Assembly: GCF_039523795.1 (NCBI RefSeq)
Contig: NZ_BAAAFZ010000094.1
Span: 7,487-71,486 of the forward strand
DNA from: Craurococcus roseus
GTDB lineage: Bacteria > Pseudomonadota > Alphaproteobacteria > Acetobacterales > Acetobacteraceae
Length of the DNA: 64,000 nucleotides
Direction of reading: 5' to 3'
This document shows positions 43,444 through 52,525 of the stretch, one piece after another; position 1 is the first letter of the stretch; the number at the start of each line of letters is the position of its first letter. The translations under genes and the position numbers were made by a program. The notes under the pieces are model-generated. The model saw only the letters and a list, made by a program, of their open reading frames with translations, was not told where the DNA came from and did not search any database.

Positions 43444-45279
43444 TCAGCGCTGCAGCACGTAGGTGCCTGGGGCGTCCCCGAGCGGTGGCAGCCCCTTCTC
43501 CGGCGTCCCAATCGGCGGGGGCTCCGCGCCCGGGGTGGAACGGGCGGCCAGCCAGGCTTGCCATTCCGGCCACCAGGAGCCCTGCTTCACCGGCGTGCGC
43601 GCCTGCCATTCGTCGGCGTCGGCGTAGGGCTCGCCGGGGGGCCGGGTGGCGACGCGGTAGCTGCGGTGGGGATGGCCGGGCTCGCTGACGATACCGGCGT
43701 TGTGGCCGCCGCTGGTCAGCACGAACGTCACCTCGGAGTTGACGACGAGGTGGACCTTGTAGACGGAGCGCCAGGGCGCGACATGGTCCGCCTCGGTGCC
43801 CACGGCGAAGATCGGCAGGAAGGGGTCGCTGACCCAGACCGGCCGCCCGTCCGCCTCGTAGCGCCCGCCGGTGAGGTCGTTGCGCAGGAACAGCCGCCGG
43901 AGGTACTCCGAGTGCATGCGGTAGGGCATGCGCGTCGCGTCCGCGTTCCAGGCCATCAGGTCGGTCATCGGGGCCCGCTCGCCCAGCAGGTATTCGCGCA
44001 CCGCCCGCGACCAGACCAGGTCGTTCGAGCGCAGGATCTGGAAGGCGCCGGACATCTGGCTGGTGTCCAGGTAGCCGCGGTCCCACATCATCGCCTCCAG
44101 GTAGGCCACCTCGCCTTCGTCGATGAAGAGCATGAGTTCGCCCGCCTCGGAGAAGTCGCCCTGGGCGGCGAACAGCGTCAGCGACGCCAATCGCTCGTCG
44201 CGGTCGCGCCCCATGGTCGCGGCCGCGATCATCGCCAGCGTGCCGCCCAGGCAGTAGCCGGCGAGGTGCACCTTCCGCCCCGACACGATGGCCGAGATGG
44301 CGTCCATCGCCGCCATGACGCCGAGCTTGCGGTAGTCCTCCATGCCGAGGTCACGGTCCTCGGCGGTGGGGTTGCGCCAGGAGATCATGAAGACGGTGTG
44401 GCCGCGCTCGGCCAGGTAGCGGACCAGCGAATTCCCGGGCGAGAGGTCGAGGATGTAGTACTTCATGATCCAGGCCGGCACGATGAGCACCGGCTCGGCC
44501 TGCACCGTCTCCGTCACCGGCGCGTACTGGATCAGCTCGATCAGGCGGTTGCGGAACACCACCTTGCCCGGCGTCACGGCGACCGTCTCGCCGATGCGGA
44601 AGGCCTCCGCGCCGGCGGGGGGCTCGCCGGCCAGCAGCCGCCTCGCGTCCTCGGCGAGGTTCTGCGCGCCCGCCAGCAGGTTGAGCCCGCCGCTCTCCAA
44701 CGTGGATCGGGCGATCTCGGGGCTGGTCCAGAGGAAGTTCGACGGCGAGAGGGCGTCGAGGCGCTGCCGCGCCATGAAGGCCATGCGCGCCTGCGAGAGG
44801 CGCTCGACGCCCTCGATGCCCGTGGTCGCCTCCCGCCACCAATCTTCAGCCAGCAGGAAAGACTGCGCCAGCAGGTTGTAAGGCCACTGCCGCCAGCCCT
44901 CGTCCGCAAAGCGTCGGTCGCCGTGCGCGGGCGCGAAGGGGGCCGGCGTCTCCCGGTCGAAGGTCGACTGCAGCGCGTAGAGGGCGAGGCGCGTCACGTC
45001 GCGCGCAGCCTGTTCGAGCAGCCCGATCTGCTTGCCCGGCGACATGGCCAAGTGCGCGAGCCAGTCGGCCTGGGTGTCCGCCACCGTCGCCGGTGAGATG
45101 CCGAGCGTGAGGCGGGCGAGCCCTGCACGGAAGGCGCGGTCGGCGTTGGCGAGAGCGTGGCGGTCCGGCTCCGGGGCCGGACGCGCGCGGAATGCGACAG
45201 GCGAACCGGATCGGCCATGCCGTCCTGACGCAGGAGACGCAGGGGGCGCCAGCGGCGGAGTGGAGGAAGCTACATCCAT
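43444..45279 (-). CDS. phaC: class I poly(3-hydroxyalkanoate) synthase
   Basis: A 611 aa polymerase that joins (R)-3-hydroxyacyl-CoA into storage polyester. The N-terminal PhaC domain (WLAHLAMSPGKQIGLLEQAA, PEIARSTLESGGLNLLAGAQ) precedes an alpha/beta-hydrolase core: the lipase-box variant GYCLGG with nucleophile Cys 343, the Asp of TEADHVAPWRSVYKVHL and the His of VLTSGGHNAGIVSEPG. WRNPTAEDRDLGMEDYRK is also typical of the class. Length fits class I (about 560-620). The first 45 residues are Pro/Ala/Ser-rich and probably disordered. It starts 120 bases after the fasciclin gene and leads the MaoC-Ptb/RND genes. Confidence 0.95.
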   Translation of the reverse strand: MDVASSTPPLAPPASPASGRHGRSGSPVAFRARPAPEPDRHALANADRAFRAGLARLTLGISPATVADTQADWLAHLAMSPGKQIGLLEQAARDVTRLALYALQSTFDRETPAPFAPAHGDRRFADEGWRQWPYNLLAQSFLLAEDWWREATTGIEGVERLSQARMAFMARQRLDALSPSNFLWTSPEIARSTLESGGLNLLAGAQNLAEDARRLLAGEPPAGAEAFRIGETVAVTPGKVVFRNRLIELIQYAPVTETVQAEPVLIVPAWIMKYYILDLSPGNSLVRYLAERGHTVFMISWRNPTAEDRDLGMEDYRKLGVMAAMDAISAIVSGRKVHLAGYCLGGTLAMIAAATMGRDRDERLASLTLFAAQGDFSEAGELMLFIDEGEVAYLEAMMWDRGYLDTSQMSGAFQILRSNDLVWSRAVREYLLGERAPMTDLMAWNADATRMPYRMHSEYLRRLFLRNDLTGGRYEADGRPVWVSDPFLPIFAVGTEADHVAPWRSVYKVHLVVNSEVTFVLTSGGHNAGIVSEPGHPHRSYRVATRPPGEPYADADEWQARTPVKQGSWWPEWQAWLAARSTPGAEPPPIGTPEKGLPPLGDAPGTYVLQR

Positions 45280-45399
45280 GTCGGGTCTCCGTCCGCAGGA
45301 CGCCGGGCCATAGGGTGACGACGCGCACGGGCCGTCGTACCGTTCGGGTATGTGGCCGATAGGCTGCTACGCGCGGATGATGAGCGAACCGTCTAAGCG

Positions 45400-45948
45400 C
45401 TACCGCGCGAGAACAGCATCAACGATGTGCACCACGCCGTTGCTGCAGGGAATGTCGGCTTGCACGACATGGGCGGGCTCAATGCGGTGTGCGCCGCCGC
45501 CTTCGAACCCGCCAGCTCCAGGAGCCAGGGCATAGCGTCCGTCACTGCCGCGCTGGATGATCAGCTCGTTGCCGTTCCTCGTCCGGATCGTCGCCCGCTC
45601 CTGCCCTCGCACCTCGCTCGCCATGTGCTTGCCGTCGACGATGTGCGCGTTGACCACCGCTGGAGCACGTATGGGGTCGATATCCTGGGTAGGCTGCGAT
45701 CCCATCAGATCGTTGCGGACATTGACTGGCACCTTTTGGATCGCCGCGTTGGTTGGGACGAGGAAGGTGAAGGGCCCAGGGCCAAGAAGCAGGCTCGCTT
45801 GGCCGGTCCGGTTCAGCGCGCCGACAAAGTCACTGAGTTCCTGCTTCTGCGACATCACGGCCAAGCAGTCCTGCGCCCATGCGGTGGTGCTGCCGAGGCA
45901 GAGCGCAGCCGCAGTGGCCGTACCAACCAAGGAGAATCGCGGTTTCAT
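45400..45948 (-). CDS. secreted fasciclin-domain protein
   Basis: A 182 aa exported protein. The signal peptide (1-25, KPRFSLVGTATAAALCLG, cut near AWAQ) is followed by one FAS1 domain: LSDFVGALNRTGQASLLLGP, GPFTFLVPTNAAIQKVP (H1 motif), VVNAHIVDGKHMASEV, and the H2-like end NGVVHIVDAVLAR. FAS1 domains bind surfaces, polymers or other proteins; bacterial single-domain forms are often stress- or low-oxygen-induced. GGAGGAGGA lies 8 bases before the ATG. Decamer array C is 96 bp upstream of the start, and the phaC gene follows 120 bases downstream. Confidence 0.92.
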   Translation of the reverse strand: MKPRFSLVGTATAAALCLGSTTAWAQDCLAVMSQKQELSDFVGALNRTGQASLLLGPGPFTFLVPTNAAIQKVPVNVRNDLMGSQPTQDIDPIRAPAVVNAHIVDGKHMASEVRGQERATIRTRNGNELIIQRGSDGRYALAPGAGGFEGGGAHRIEPAHVVQADIPCSNGVVHIVDAVLAR

Positions 45949-46020
45949 CGGTGGTCCTCCTCCAAACGGGCCGGCTGCGGCTGACCTGGGGGAGCAGGCC
46001 CCAACCGCCCGGACAGCACC

Positions 46021-46083
46021 TTGGTAGCGTGCCGAGCGCCCGGGGCGGGGTGAGATCCGGTAAGTCGCGGTTAGACGCGGTGA
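46021..46083 (-). promoter_or_regulatory. decamer-array promoter C, upstream of the fasciclin gene
   Basis: On the minus strand, in transcription order: TCACCGCGTC (46083-46074), TAACCGCGAC (46073-46064), TTACCGGATC (46063-46054), TCACCCCGCC (46053-46044), then 17 bp and a -10-like TACCAA (46026-46021). The plan is the same as at arrays A, B and D. Confidence 0.75.
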
Positions 46084-46559
46084 GCCGGTCTCCAAAGCCG
46101 CGACTTGCGAAAGGAACTTCGGTCGCGGCGCAGTCGGCGTCGCGCACCCCGCGTCAGCTACGACGGCGAGGTCTCGAAGAGCGGTGACGTGGTGACCCGG
46201 ATCTCCACGTCCGGGACGGACGGTGTGCTCCTAGCGCGGGTTGCGCTGTGGCCTGCCCTCAAGGCCTGGGGCGCACGGCTGGCCAAGAGGCGGGCGGCGT
46301 GAAGGCGCCTGCCGCGCTCATCAGGAAGCCGGCCGCCGTCGTACGCCGCGTGCGGGGCTACGGCGCCGAGTTCCGCTGCGCATTTCCAGGCCGACCGGGG
46401 TCGGTGCGATCAGGCCACGCCTTCGGGCTTCGAACACACCGGACAGCGACACGTCATCACAGGGGTGCACGACGGTGGTCGGCATCGGCTCAAGCTCACG
46501 GGCTCGGGCGGCGAGTGTTCGTGGCTCAGGTGTGGCCTGGCGGCTCGCCGTTCCGTCGC
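46084..46559. other. intergenic region between two leftward operons
   Basis: About 475 bases between the DUF3141 gene end and array C. A 65-codon rightward frame (46105-46302) is open but has no ribosome site or recognisable motif, and I do not call it a gene. No terminator with a T-run was seen. Confidence 0.4.
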
Positions 46560-48833
46560 TCAGCCCTCGACCGTGGCGCGCTCCCGCTGGGACCTTTTTG
46601 AAGCGGTTGTCTCGAGCAGCGCCGCCACCCGTTGCAGCCTGCGCTGCTGATCCTTCGAAAGCCTTGGCCGGAACGACAGGAGGTGGCGCAGCCCGCCGAG
46701 CACGCGGCGGCGATCCTCCTCGGTCGCCGCGAGCTTCGGCAGGGCCTGGACCGCCCGTTCCTCGTCGAGCTCCAGGGCGAGGAACTGCTGGCGCACGATG
46801 TCCTTGAAGCGGGCGAAGCTTGGCTGTTCCTGCGGCGGCAGCATGGCGCGCAGTTCCTGCAGTGCCGCGAACCCGCGCTCGTCCACCCGTCCGGACGGGC
46901 GGGCGATGTGCATCACCGCCCGCACGAACGCCTCGACGGCGCCGCCGCGCTCGACCGCCGCTTCGGCCTCCGCGTTTGCCGCCCTCGCGGCCGCCTCCCG
47001 CGCGACGTCGCGCTCGATGTGCCGCGGCCTCCCCGCGTTCTCGGCGGCGAGGCCGAGCAGCGCCTGCAGCGCCGGCGACCCATAGGTCGACAGGAAGAAC
47101 TGCTCGGTGAACATGTCTCGCGCCTTCCCACAGGTCTTTAGCCAGGCCTGGATCCCCTCGGAGGCGAGGCGCTCCGCCTCCGCCAGGGGGTTGCCGGCGT
47201 CGGCCGGGCGGCGGTTCTGCCGCACCGCCTCGGCCAGCGGCCCGATCCCTGCCATGAACGGATTACGGTCCGAGAACAGGGAGAACCGGAGCCGGTCGGG
47301 GTGCAGGAGCCGCATCGCCTCAGCCCCGGGCTGGGTCGTCATGGCCCGCACGGCCGGCCGGACGAAGTTCGCGTACAGTCCCTGGTTCACCTCGGACAGG
47401 CGCGCCGCCGCCTCGAACCGTCGGTCGTCGGCCGGGTCGTTCCGAATGATCGAGCGCATGTCGTCCAGCGACCGCTTCTCCAGCCCGAGGAGGTGGTGGC
47501 CGTGCACGAGCTCGGGATTTTCCGTCTCCTCGCCGAGCTCGGTGATGACGGCCTCGTAGAGGCCCGGCGGCATGAGGTCGATCAGGTCCATGCCCTGCAC
47601 GAACTCGCCGTGCTCCTTCGTCGCCACCTTGCCGGACACGAAAATGCCGAGGTGGCCGACGCTGGGGTGCAAGCAATAGACGATCGTCTGGCCGTTGGCG
47701 ACGATCTCGTCCTCGTGCTCGTAGAGGTCGAGGATCCAGCCGAGCGCCTGCGGCGGCGGCGTGATGTCGTCCCCCCACGAGCAGAAGACGATGATCGGCG
47801 AGCGGATGTTCCGCAGGTCGATGCGCAGGCCGTCGGAGGTGCGGAGCTGGCCGGTGCTGAGCCTGTTGCCGACGAAGAGGTTGTCCGTGATGTACTGCAT
47901 CTCCTCGGCGTTGAGCAGCACCGGGCTGCCCCACCATTTCTCGAACTCCAGGAAGCGCGCCGCCTCGGTGTCGACCTTGGCGTAGACGTCGTAGAGCTTC
48001 TTCCAGTAATTGTTGTCGGGGTGCATCGCCTCGAAGTTGGCCACCAGGCTGGCGCCGTCGAAGATGCCGCAGCCGAGGTCGCCGGCGAGCGAGGTCAGCC
48101 AGGTCCCGCCGAGCAGGCCGCCGAGGTAGCGCATCGGGCTCTGGCCGCGGATGCCCGCCCAGTAGGACAACGGAGACCCGACCAGCAGGATCGGGCCCGG
48201 CAGATCGGGCCGGACCGCGCACATCATCATGACCTGCCAGCCCGCTTGGCAGTTGCCGATCAGGACGGGCTTGCCCTGGGCTTTCGGATGCCGCGCGGCC
48301 ACGGCCTCGACAAAGAGCGCCTCGGCGCGGCAGACGTCCTCGACGGTCTGGCCCGGCACCGGGTCGGGCAGGAAGCCGACGAAGTAGCAGGGATGGCCGG
48401 CGGCCAGGGCCTCGCCGATCTCGCTGTCGTGCTTCATCCCGCCGATGCCCGGGCCGTGCCCGGCCCGCGGGTCGAAGACCACGAACGGGCGCTTGGCGTC
48501 GTCGATGACCGTGCCTGCCGTCGGGACGACGCGCACCAAGCCGTAGTTCACCGGCCGCTCGAACTCGTCGCCGCGTAGGATCAGCTCGTACTCGAAGGTG
48601 AGGACGTTCGGGGCCGTGCGGGCACTGTACTCAAGGGCGTTGTTGCCGCGCTGGCGCAGCACGTCGAGCAGCAGGATCCAGCGCTGCCCCGCGTCGAGCC
48701 AGTAGGCGGTGACCGGGTCGGCGGGCCATGCGGCCCCGCCGTTACCCGGCAGGAGCCAGGCCGAGTCCTTCGCCGACGGAGCCGCGGGAGTCTGGGGCGC
48801 GGCGGAGCCTGGGGCGGATGGCATCTGTGTCAT
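46560..48833 (-). CDS. DUF3141 alpha/beta-hydrolase-like protein
   Basis: A 757 aa protein of the DUF3141 family, related to PHA synthase/depolymerase-like hydrolases. Family stretches are PFVVFDPRAGHGPGIGGMKH, KPVLIGNCQAGWQVMMMCAV (nucleophile-elbow-like GNCQAG with Cys), IIVFCSWGDDITPPPQALGW and CLHPSVGHLGIFVSGKV, the last two where the acid and His of a triad would lie. The last 200 residues are helical with many Ala/Arg/Glu. These genes often sit near phaC and phosphotransacylase genes. Activity is unproven in the family. It starts 3 bases after the 151 aa gene stop, at the end of the hbd-ackA-fabI unit. Confidence 0.88.
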   Translation of the reverse strand: MTQMPSAPGSAAPQTPAAPSAKDSAWLLPGNGGAAWPADPVTAYWLDAGQRWILLLDVLRQRGNNALEYSARTAPNVLTFEYELILRGDEFERPVNYGLVRVVPTAGTVIDDAKRPFVVFDPRAGHGPGIGGMKHDSEIGEALAAGHPCYFVGFLPDPVPGQTVEDVCRAEALFVEAVAARHPKAQGKPVLIGNCQAGWQVMMMCAVRPDLPGPILLVGSPLSYWAGIRGQSPMRYLGGLLGGTWLTSLAGDLGCGIFDGASLVANFEAMHPDNNYWKKLYDVYAKVDTEAARFLEFEKWWGSPVLLNAEEMQYITDNLFVGNRLSTGQLRTSDGLRIDLRNIRSPIIVFCSWGDDITPPPQALGWILDLYEHEDEIVANGQTIVYCLHPSVGHLGIFVSGKVATKEHGEFVQGMDLIDLMPPGLYEAVITELGEETENPELVHGHHLLGLEKRSLDDMRSIIRNDPADDRRFEAAARLSEVNQGLYANFVRPAVRAMTTQPGAEAMRLLHPDRLRFSLFSDRNPFMAGIGPLAEAVRQNRRPADAGNPLAEAERLASEGIQAWLKTCGKARDMFTEQFFLSTYGSPALQALLGLAAENAGRPRHIERDVAREAAARAANAEAEAAVERGGAVEAFVRAVMHIARPSGRVDERGFAALQELRAMLPPQEQPSFARFKDIVRQQFLALELDEERAVQALPKLAATEEDRRRVLGGLRHLLSFRPRLSKDQQRRLQRVAALLETTASKRSQRERATVEG

Positions 48834-48836
48834 GGT

Positions 48837-49292
48837 TCACCTCTCGTCCGGTCGATTCCATCGCAGGAAGAAGCCGACGTCGCCCGGCATGCCGTCGGGC
48901 CAGTCGAGGATTTCGGCACGCAGCTGGAAGCCCCGCGGCTTGAGCTCGCGCTCGTAGTAGGCGTAGGCCCGCCGGGCTTCGCCCTCGAGGTGCTCGGGCC
49001 AGTCCGCGGCGTGGTTCGTGATCGAGCGCCCCTGGTCCGTCAGCCAGTCGGACGGGCACCGGAACACCAAAGCCTGCTTCTCCCCCGCCTCGACGGCCCT
49101 GCGCACCACGAGCGCCACCCGGGCCATCGCGTCCCCGGGCACGTCGTCATTCAGGAAGGCCTGATGCAGCGTCTCCCGTTCGGCCTTCGCCGCCTCCTCG
49201 TGCTTGCGCTTCTCCGCCTCCTTCTGCTTCTTCTTCTCCTCGAGGAAGGCGTGGATGGCTTCCGCGCTCAGGTTGCCGGCGGTGATGTCCAT
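48837..49292 (-). CDS. 151 aa protein with N-terminal coiled coil, unknown
   Basis: Residues 1-45 form a charged helix (LEEKKKQKEAEKRKHEEAAK) likely to be coiled coil. The remainder is a small domain with QALVFRCPSDWLTDQGRSIT and a C-terminal LDWPDGMPGDVGFFLRWNRP. It lies 36 bases after the fabI stop and 3 bases before DUF3141, so it is co-expressed with the storage/fermentation genes. I do not recognise a named family. Confidence 0.82.
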   Translation of the reverse strand: MDITAGNLSAEAIHAFLEEKKKQKEAEKRKHEEAAKAERETLHQAFLNDDVPGDAMARVALVVRRAVEAGEKQALVFRCPSDWLTDQGRSITNHAADWPEHLEGEARRAYAYYERELKPRGFQLRAEILDWPDGMPGDVGFFLRWNRPDER

Positions 49293-49328
49293 GGTCTCGG
49301 CTCCAGCGGAGGTGGGCCCGTGATCGCG

Positions 49329-50120
49329 CTACGCGAGAACGTGGTAGCCGCCGTCGATGTAGAGCGTCTCGCCGGTCATGGCGGCGGCGTATGGGCTGGC
49401 CAGGAAGACGCAGGCGGCGCCGATCTCGTCGATCGTCACCAGCCGATGCGCCGGGGCCCTGACCACGACCTGCTTCATCAGCGCGTCGAAGTCGCGGATG
49501 CCGGAGGCGGCGCGGGTCGCCAGCGGACCGGGGCTGACCGCGTGCACCCGGATGCCCTTGGGGCCGAGCTCGGTGGCGACGTAGCGCACGGCGGATTCCA
49601 GCGCGGCCTTGACCGGGCCCATGACGCCGTAATTCTCGACCACCTCGTTGGCGCCGAGATAGGTCATGGTGACCATCGCGCCGCCCTGGCGCATCAGCGG
49701 CTCGGCCCGGCGCGCCAGGTCCAGGAAGGACCAGCAGGAAACGTCCATCGCCGCGAGGAAGCCGTCGCGGGGGCAGTCGGTGACGCGGCCCTGCAGCGCC
49801 TCCTTCGGCGCGAAGGCGATGGAATGCACCAGGACGTCGAGCCGGTCCCACTTCCTGGCTACGGCGTCGAACAGCGCGTCGACCTGCGCGCGGTCGCGCA
49901 CATCGAGCGGCAGGAAGATCGGCGCCTCCACCGCCCGCGCCAGCGGCTCGACGTGCGGCCGCGCCTTCTCGTTCAGGTAGGTCATGGCGATGTCCGCGCC
50001 GGCGCGGCGCAGGGCCCTGGCGCAGCCCCAGGCGATCGAGTGCTCGTTGGCGACGCCGACGACGAGCGCCTTGCGCCCGGCGAGGATCGGCGGGAGGTCG
50101 GTTTCATCCGGCAGGGCCAT
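49329..50120 (-). CDS. fabI: enoyl-[acyl-carrier-protein] reductase (FabI-like)
   Basis: A 263 aa short-chain dehydrogenase of the FabI type, reducing enoyl-ACP with NAD(P)H. The nucleotide site reads KALVVGVANEHSIAWGCARA, the FabI-specific form. The active site is NYGVMGPVKAALESAVRY, with the Y-x6-K spacing of FabI, and SPGPLATRAASGI follows. In clusters with phaC, ptb and ackA this paralogue often acts in a stress or redox setting rather than as the main FabI; that is inference. GAAGG lies 8 bases before the start. It begins 5 bases after the ackA stop. Confidence 0.92.
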   Translation of the reverse strand: MALPDETDLPPILAGRKALVVGVANEHSIAWGCARALRRAGADIAMTYLNEKARPHVEPLARAVEAPIFLPLDVRDRAQVDALFDAVARKWDRLDVLVHSIAFAPKEALQGRVTDCPRDGFLAAMDVSCWSFLDLARRAEPLMRQGGAMVTMTYLGANEVVENYGVMGPVKAALESAVRYVATELGPKGIRVHAVSPGPLATRAASGIRDFDALMKQVVVRAPAHRLVTIDEIGAACVFLASPYAAAMTGETLYIDGGYHVLA

Positions 50121-50125
50121 CGTCG

Positions 50126-51304
50126 TCACCTTCCTTCGGCGATCAGGGCGCGGGTGTGTCGCGCGATCGTAAGATTCTCGTCGGTGGGAATGACGTAGGC
50201 GGCCGCGCGGGCGCGCGGGCAGCTGATGCGCGGGCCGTGCGACGCGTTGGCGACCGGGTCCAGCTCGATGCCGAGCCAAGCGCAGGCCTGGCAGACCGCG
50301 GCGCGGACCGGTGCGGCGTGCTCGCCGATGCCGGCGGTGAAGACCATCCCATCCAGTCCGCCTAGCGCGGCGGCGAGGGAGCCGACGCCGCGCGCGACGC
50401 GGTAGACGAAGACCTCCAGCGCGAAGCGGGCCCGGGGGTCCGCGCTGGCGAGCAGGTCGCGGAAGTCGGAGGAGACGCCCGAGAGGCCGAGCATGCCCGA
50501 GCGCCGGTAGAGCAGGTCCTCGATTTCGGAGGTCGACATGGCCTCGCGCTCGAGGAGGTAGAGCACGACGCCGGCGTCGAGCTCACCGCAGCGCGTGCCC
50601 ATCGGCAGGCCGTCGAGGGCCGAGAAGCCCATGGTGGTGGCGACGCTCCGCCCCTCCTGCAGCGCGCAGAGGGAGGCGCCGTTCCCGAGATGCGCCACGA
50701 CGACGCGGCCCTGGGCGATGTCCGGCGCGGCGGAGGGCAGCGCCGAGGCGATGTACTCGTAGGACAGCCCGTGGAAGCCGTAGCGACGGACCCCCTTGGC
50801 GGCGAGGTCGCGGGGGATGGCGAAGGCCTGCGCCACCTCCGGCACGGTGCGGTGGAAGGCGGTGTCGAAGCAGGCGACCTGCGGCAGGCCGGGCGCATGC
50901 TCCAGCACGGCGCGCATCGGCGCCAGGTTGTGCGGCATGTGCAGCGGCGCCAGCGGCGCGAGGTCGGCGAGCTCCCGCAACAGCGCCGGCGTGATGCGCG
51001 CCGGCCCCGTATGCGACGCGCCGCCGTGCACCACGCGGTGGCCGAGCGCGGCCAGGGGTCGCCCGCCCAGCCGTTCGCGCAGCCAGGGGAGGAGGCGCGG
51101 CAGGACGTCGGCCGGCGTCGCCGGCGACCCGATGTCCGGCGCGTCGATCGCCTCGCTGCGCGCCCCCGCGACGCGGATGCCGGGGTGGACTCCGATGCCG
51201 TCCACCTGCCCGGAGAGGACGAGGGCCTCCTCGTCGTACACGGCGAACTTCAACGAGGAGGAGCCGGCGTTGATGACGCCCAACATCGGCGCATCGCGGT
51301 TCAT
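50126..51304 (-). CDS. ackA: acetate/butyrate kinase family
   Basis: A 392 aa ASKHA-fold kinase converting acyl phosphate plus ADP into the acid plus ATP (or the reverse). It starts near LGVINAGSSSLKFAVYDEEA, with LGHRVVHGGASHTGPARI, FDTAFHRTVPEVAQAFAI, VVAHLGNGASLCALQEGR and GMVFTAGIGEHAAPVRAAV, all acetate-kinase signatures. With the phosphate acyltransferase at 42002 it makes the ATP-yielding end of fermentation. The ATG at 51304 is used; the frame is open upstream to a TTG at 51319. It lies 187 bases after hbd. Confidence 0.95.
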   Translation of the reverse strand: MNRDAPMLGVINAGSSSLKFAVYDEEALVLSGQVDGIGVHPGIRVAGARSEAIDAPDIGSPATPADVLPRLLPWLRERLGGRPLAALGHRVVHGGASHTGPARITPALLRELADLAPLAPLHMPHNLAPMRAVLEHAPGLPQVACFDTAFHRTVPEVAQAFAIPRDLAAKGVRRYGFHGLSYEYIASALPSAAPDIAQGRVVVAHLGNGASLCALQEGRSVATTMGFSALDGLPMGTRCGELDAGVVLYLLEREAMSTSEIEDLLYRRSGMLGLSGVSSDFRDLLASADPRARFALEVFVYRVARGVGSLAAALGGLDGMVFTAGIGEHAAPVRAAVCQACAWLGIELDPVANASHGPRISCPRARAAAYVIPTDENLTIARHTRALIAEGR

Positions 51305-51490
51305 CGCCCGGACGCCCAATCGCGCGCCGTGGCCGCGTCGGACCGCTCGATGGAAGCGGCGATGATACTGGATGGCGCCATGGCCGTCTCTCCTCCGATC
51401 TCTCCGCGGCGGGCGGTCAGCGCGGCTTGGCGCCCCTTCGGCGAACCGCCGGATTTCGGGCCCTCCCGCCGCCGCCCCAGCCGTCGTTCC

Positions 51491-52339
51491 TCAGTACCGG
51501 TACACGCCGCGGCCGGACTTGCGTCCGAGGTAGCCGGCGGCAACCAACTCCCCGAGCAGCGGCGCCGGGCGGTACTTCGGATCGCCCATTTCCTTGTGGA
51601 GCGTCCGCATCACCGACAGGAGCACATCGAGCCCGATGAGGTCCGCCAGGGCGAGCGGCCCGATCGGGTGGTTGCACCCGAGCTTCATGCCCTCGTCGAT
51701 GTCCGCCGCCTCGGCGTTACCCTCGGCGAGCACGAAAAGGGCCTCGTTCAGCATCGGCAGCAGGATCCGGTTCACCACGAAGCCGGGCGAGCTCTTCGCG
51801 GTGATCGGCGTCTTGCCGAGCCGCATCACCAGCGCCTCGACGGCGTCGTGCGTGGCGTCGCTCGTCCGCAGGCCGCGCACGACCTCGACCAGGCGCATCA
51901 CCGGGACGGGGTTGAAAAAGTGCAGGCCGACGAAGCGGTCCGGATGCGAGATCGCCGAGGCAAGCCGGGTGATCGAGACCGAGGAGGTGTTGGAGGCGAC
52001 GATGGCCTCGGGACGGGCGATCGGGTCGATCCGCCGGAAGATGCCCGCCTTGAGTTCGGCGTCCTCGGGCACCGCTTCGATCAGCAAGTCCGCCGGGCCG
52101 AGTTCTTCGTGGCGCGACGACGCGGCGATGCGCCGCAGCGCCGCCGCCCTGTCCTCCGCAGAGATCTTCGCCCTGGCCACGAGGCGCTCGAGGTTGTCGG
52201 CGACCGCCGCCACCCCCCTCGCCGCCGCGGCTTCGCTGACGTCGGTGAGCACGACGTCGAAGCCGGCGGTCGCGAAGACCTGGGCGATGCCGCTGCCCAT
52301 CGTGCCGGCGCCGATGATCCCGACGGTACGGATTGGCAT
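51491..52339 (-). CDS. hbd: 3-hydroxybutyryl-CoA dehydrogenase
   Basis: A 282 aa NAD(P)-dependent dehydrogenase interconverting acetoacetyl-CoA and 3-hydroxybutyryl-CoA. The Rossmann motif is VGIIGAGTMGSGIAQVFATA, the active-site stretch SHPDRFVGLHFFNPVPVM (catalytic His) and SSPGFVVNRILLPMLNEALF, and the end YLGRKSGRGVYRY. Length and motifs fit the single-domain Hbd/PaaH class. AAGGATCC precedes the ATG. Decamer array D lies 157 bp upstream, and ackA, fabI, the 151 aa gene and DUF3141 follow in the same direction. Confidence 0.95.
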   Translation of the reverse strand: MPIRTVGIIGAGTMGSGIAQVFATAGFDVVLTDVSEAAAARGVAAVADNLERLVARAKISAEDRAAALRRIAASSRHEELGPADLLIEAVPEDAELKAGIFRRIDPIARPEAIVASNTSSVSITRLASAISHPDRFVGLHFFNPVPVMRLVEVVRGLRTSDATHDAVEALVMRLGKTPITAKSSPGFVVNRILLPMLNEALFVLAEGNAEAADIDEGMKLGCNHPIGPLALADLIGLDVLLSVMRTLHKEMGDPKYRPAPLLGELVAAGYLGRKSGRGVYRY

Positions 52340-52472
52340 GAAACCGGATCCTTGTCGGCGGGGCGGGGCTGGCCGCCTCGGGCGTTCGTCAGGGATGCGG
52401 TCGGCCCGGGAGCGGACCGGCCGCAGGTTGCCTCGGGTGGTGGGGGTTGGAGCGCCCCGAGGTTCCTGGCGT

Positions 52473-52525
52473 CTTCTACGCCGTCGGTCCGCCAGGGCGG
52501 GGTTAGACGTGGTAAGCCGCGGTTA
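52473..52525 (-). promoter_or_regulatory. decamer-array promoter D, upstream of hbd
   Basis: On the minus strand: TAACCGCGGC (52525-52516), TTACCACGTC (52515-52506), TAACCCCGCC (52505-52496), then 17 bp and a -10-like TAGAAG (52478-52473). The next 10 bases upstream (ACGGCAGATC) fit the unit only at the end, so there are three clear units rather than four. Confidence 0.72.

Noticed and set aside
46105..46302. 65-codon rightward frame between the two leftward operons
   Set aside because: No ribosome site, no homology recognised, and it lies in the region upstream of array C.
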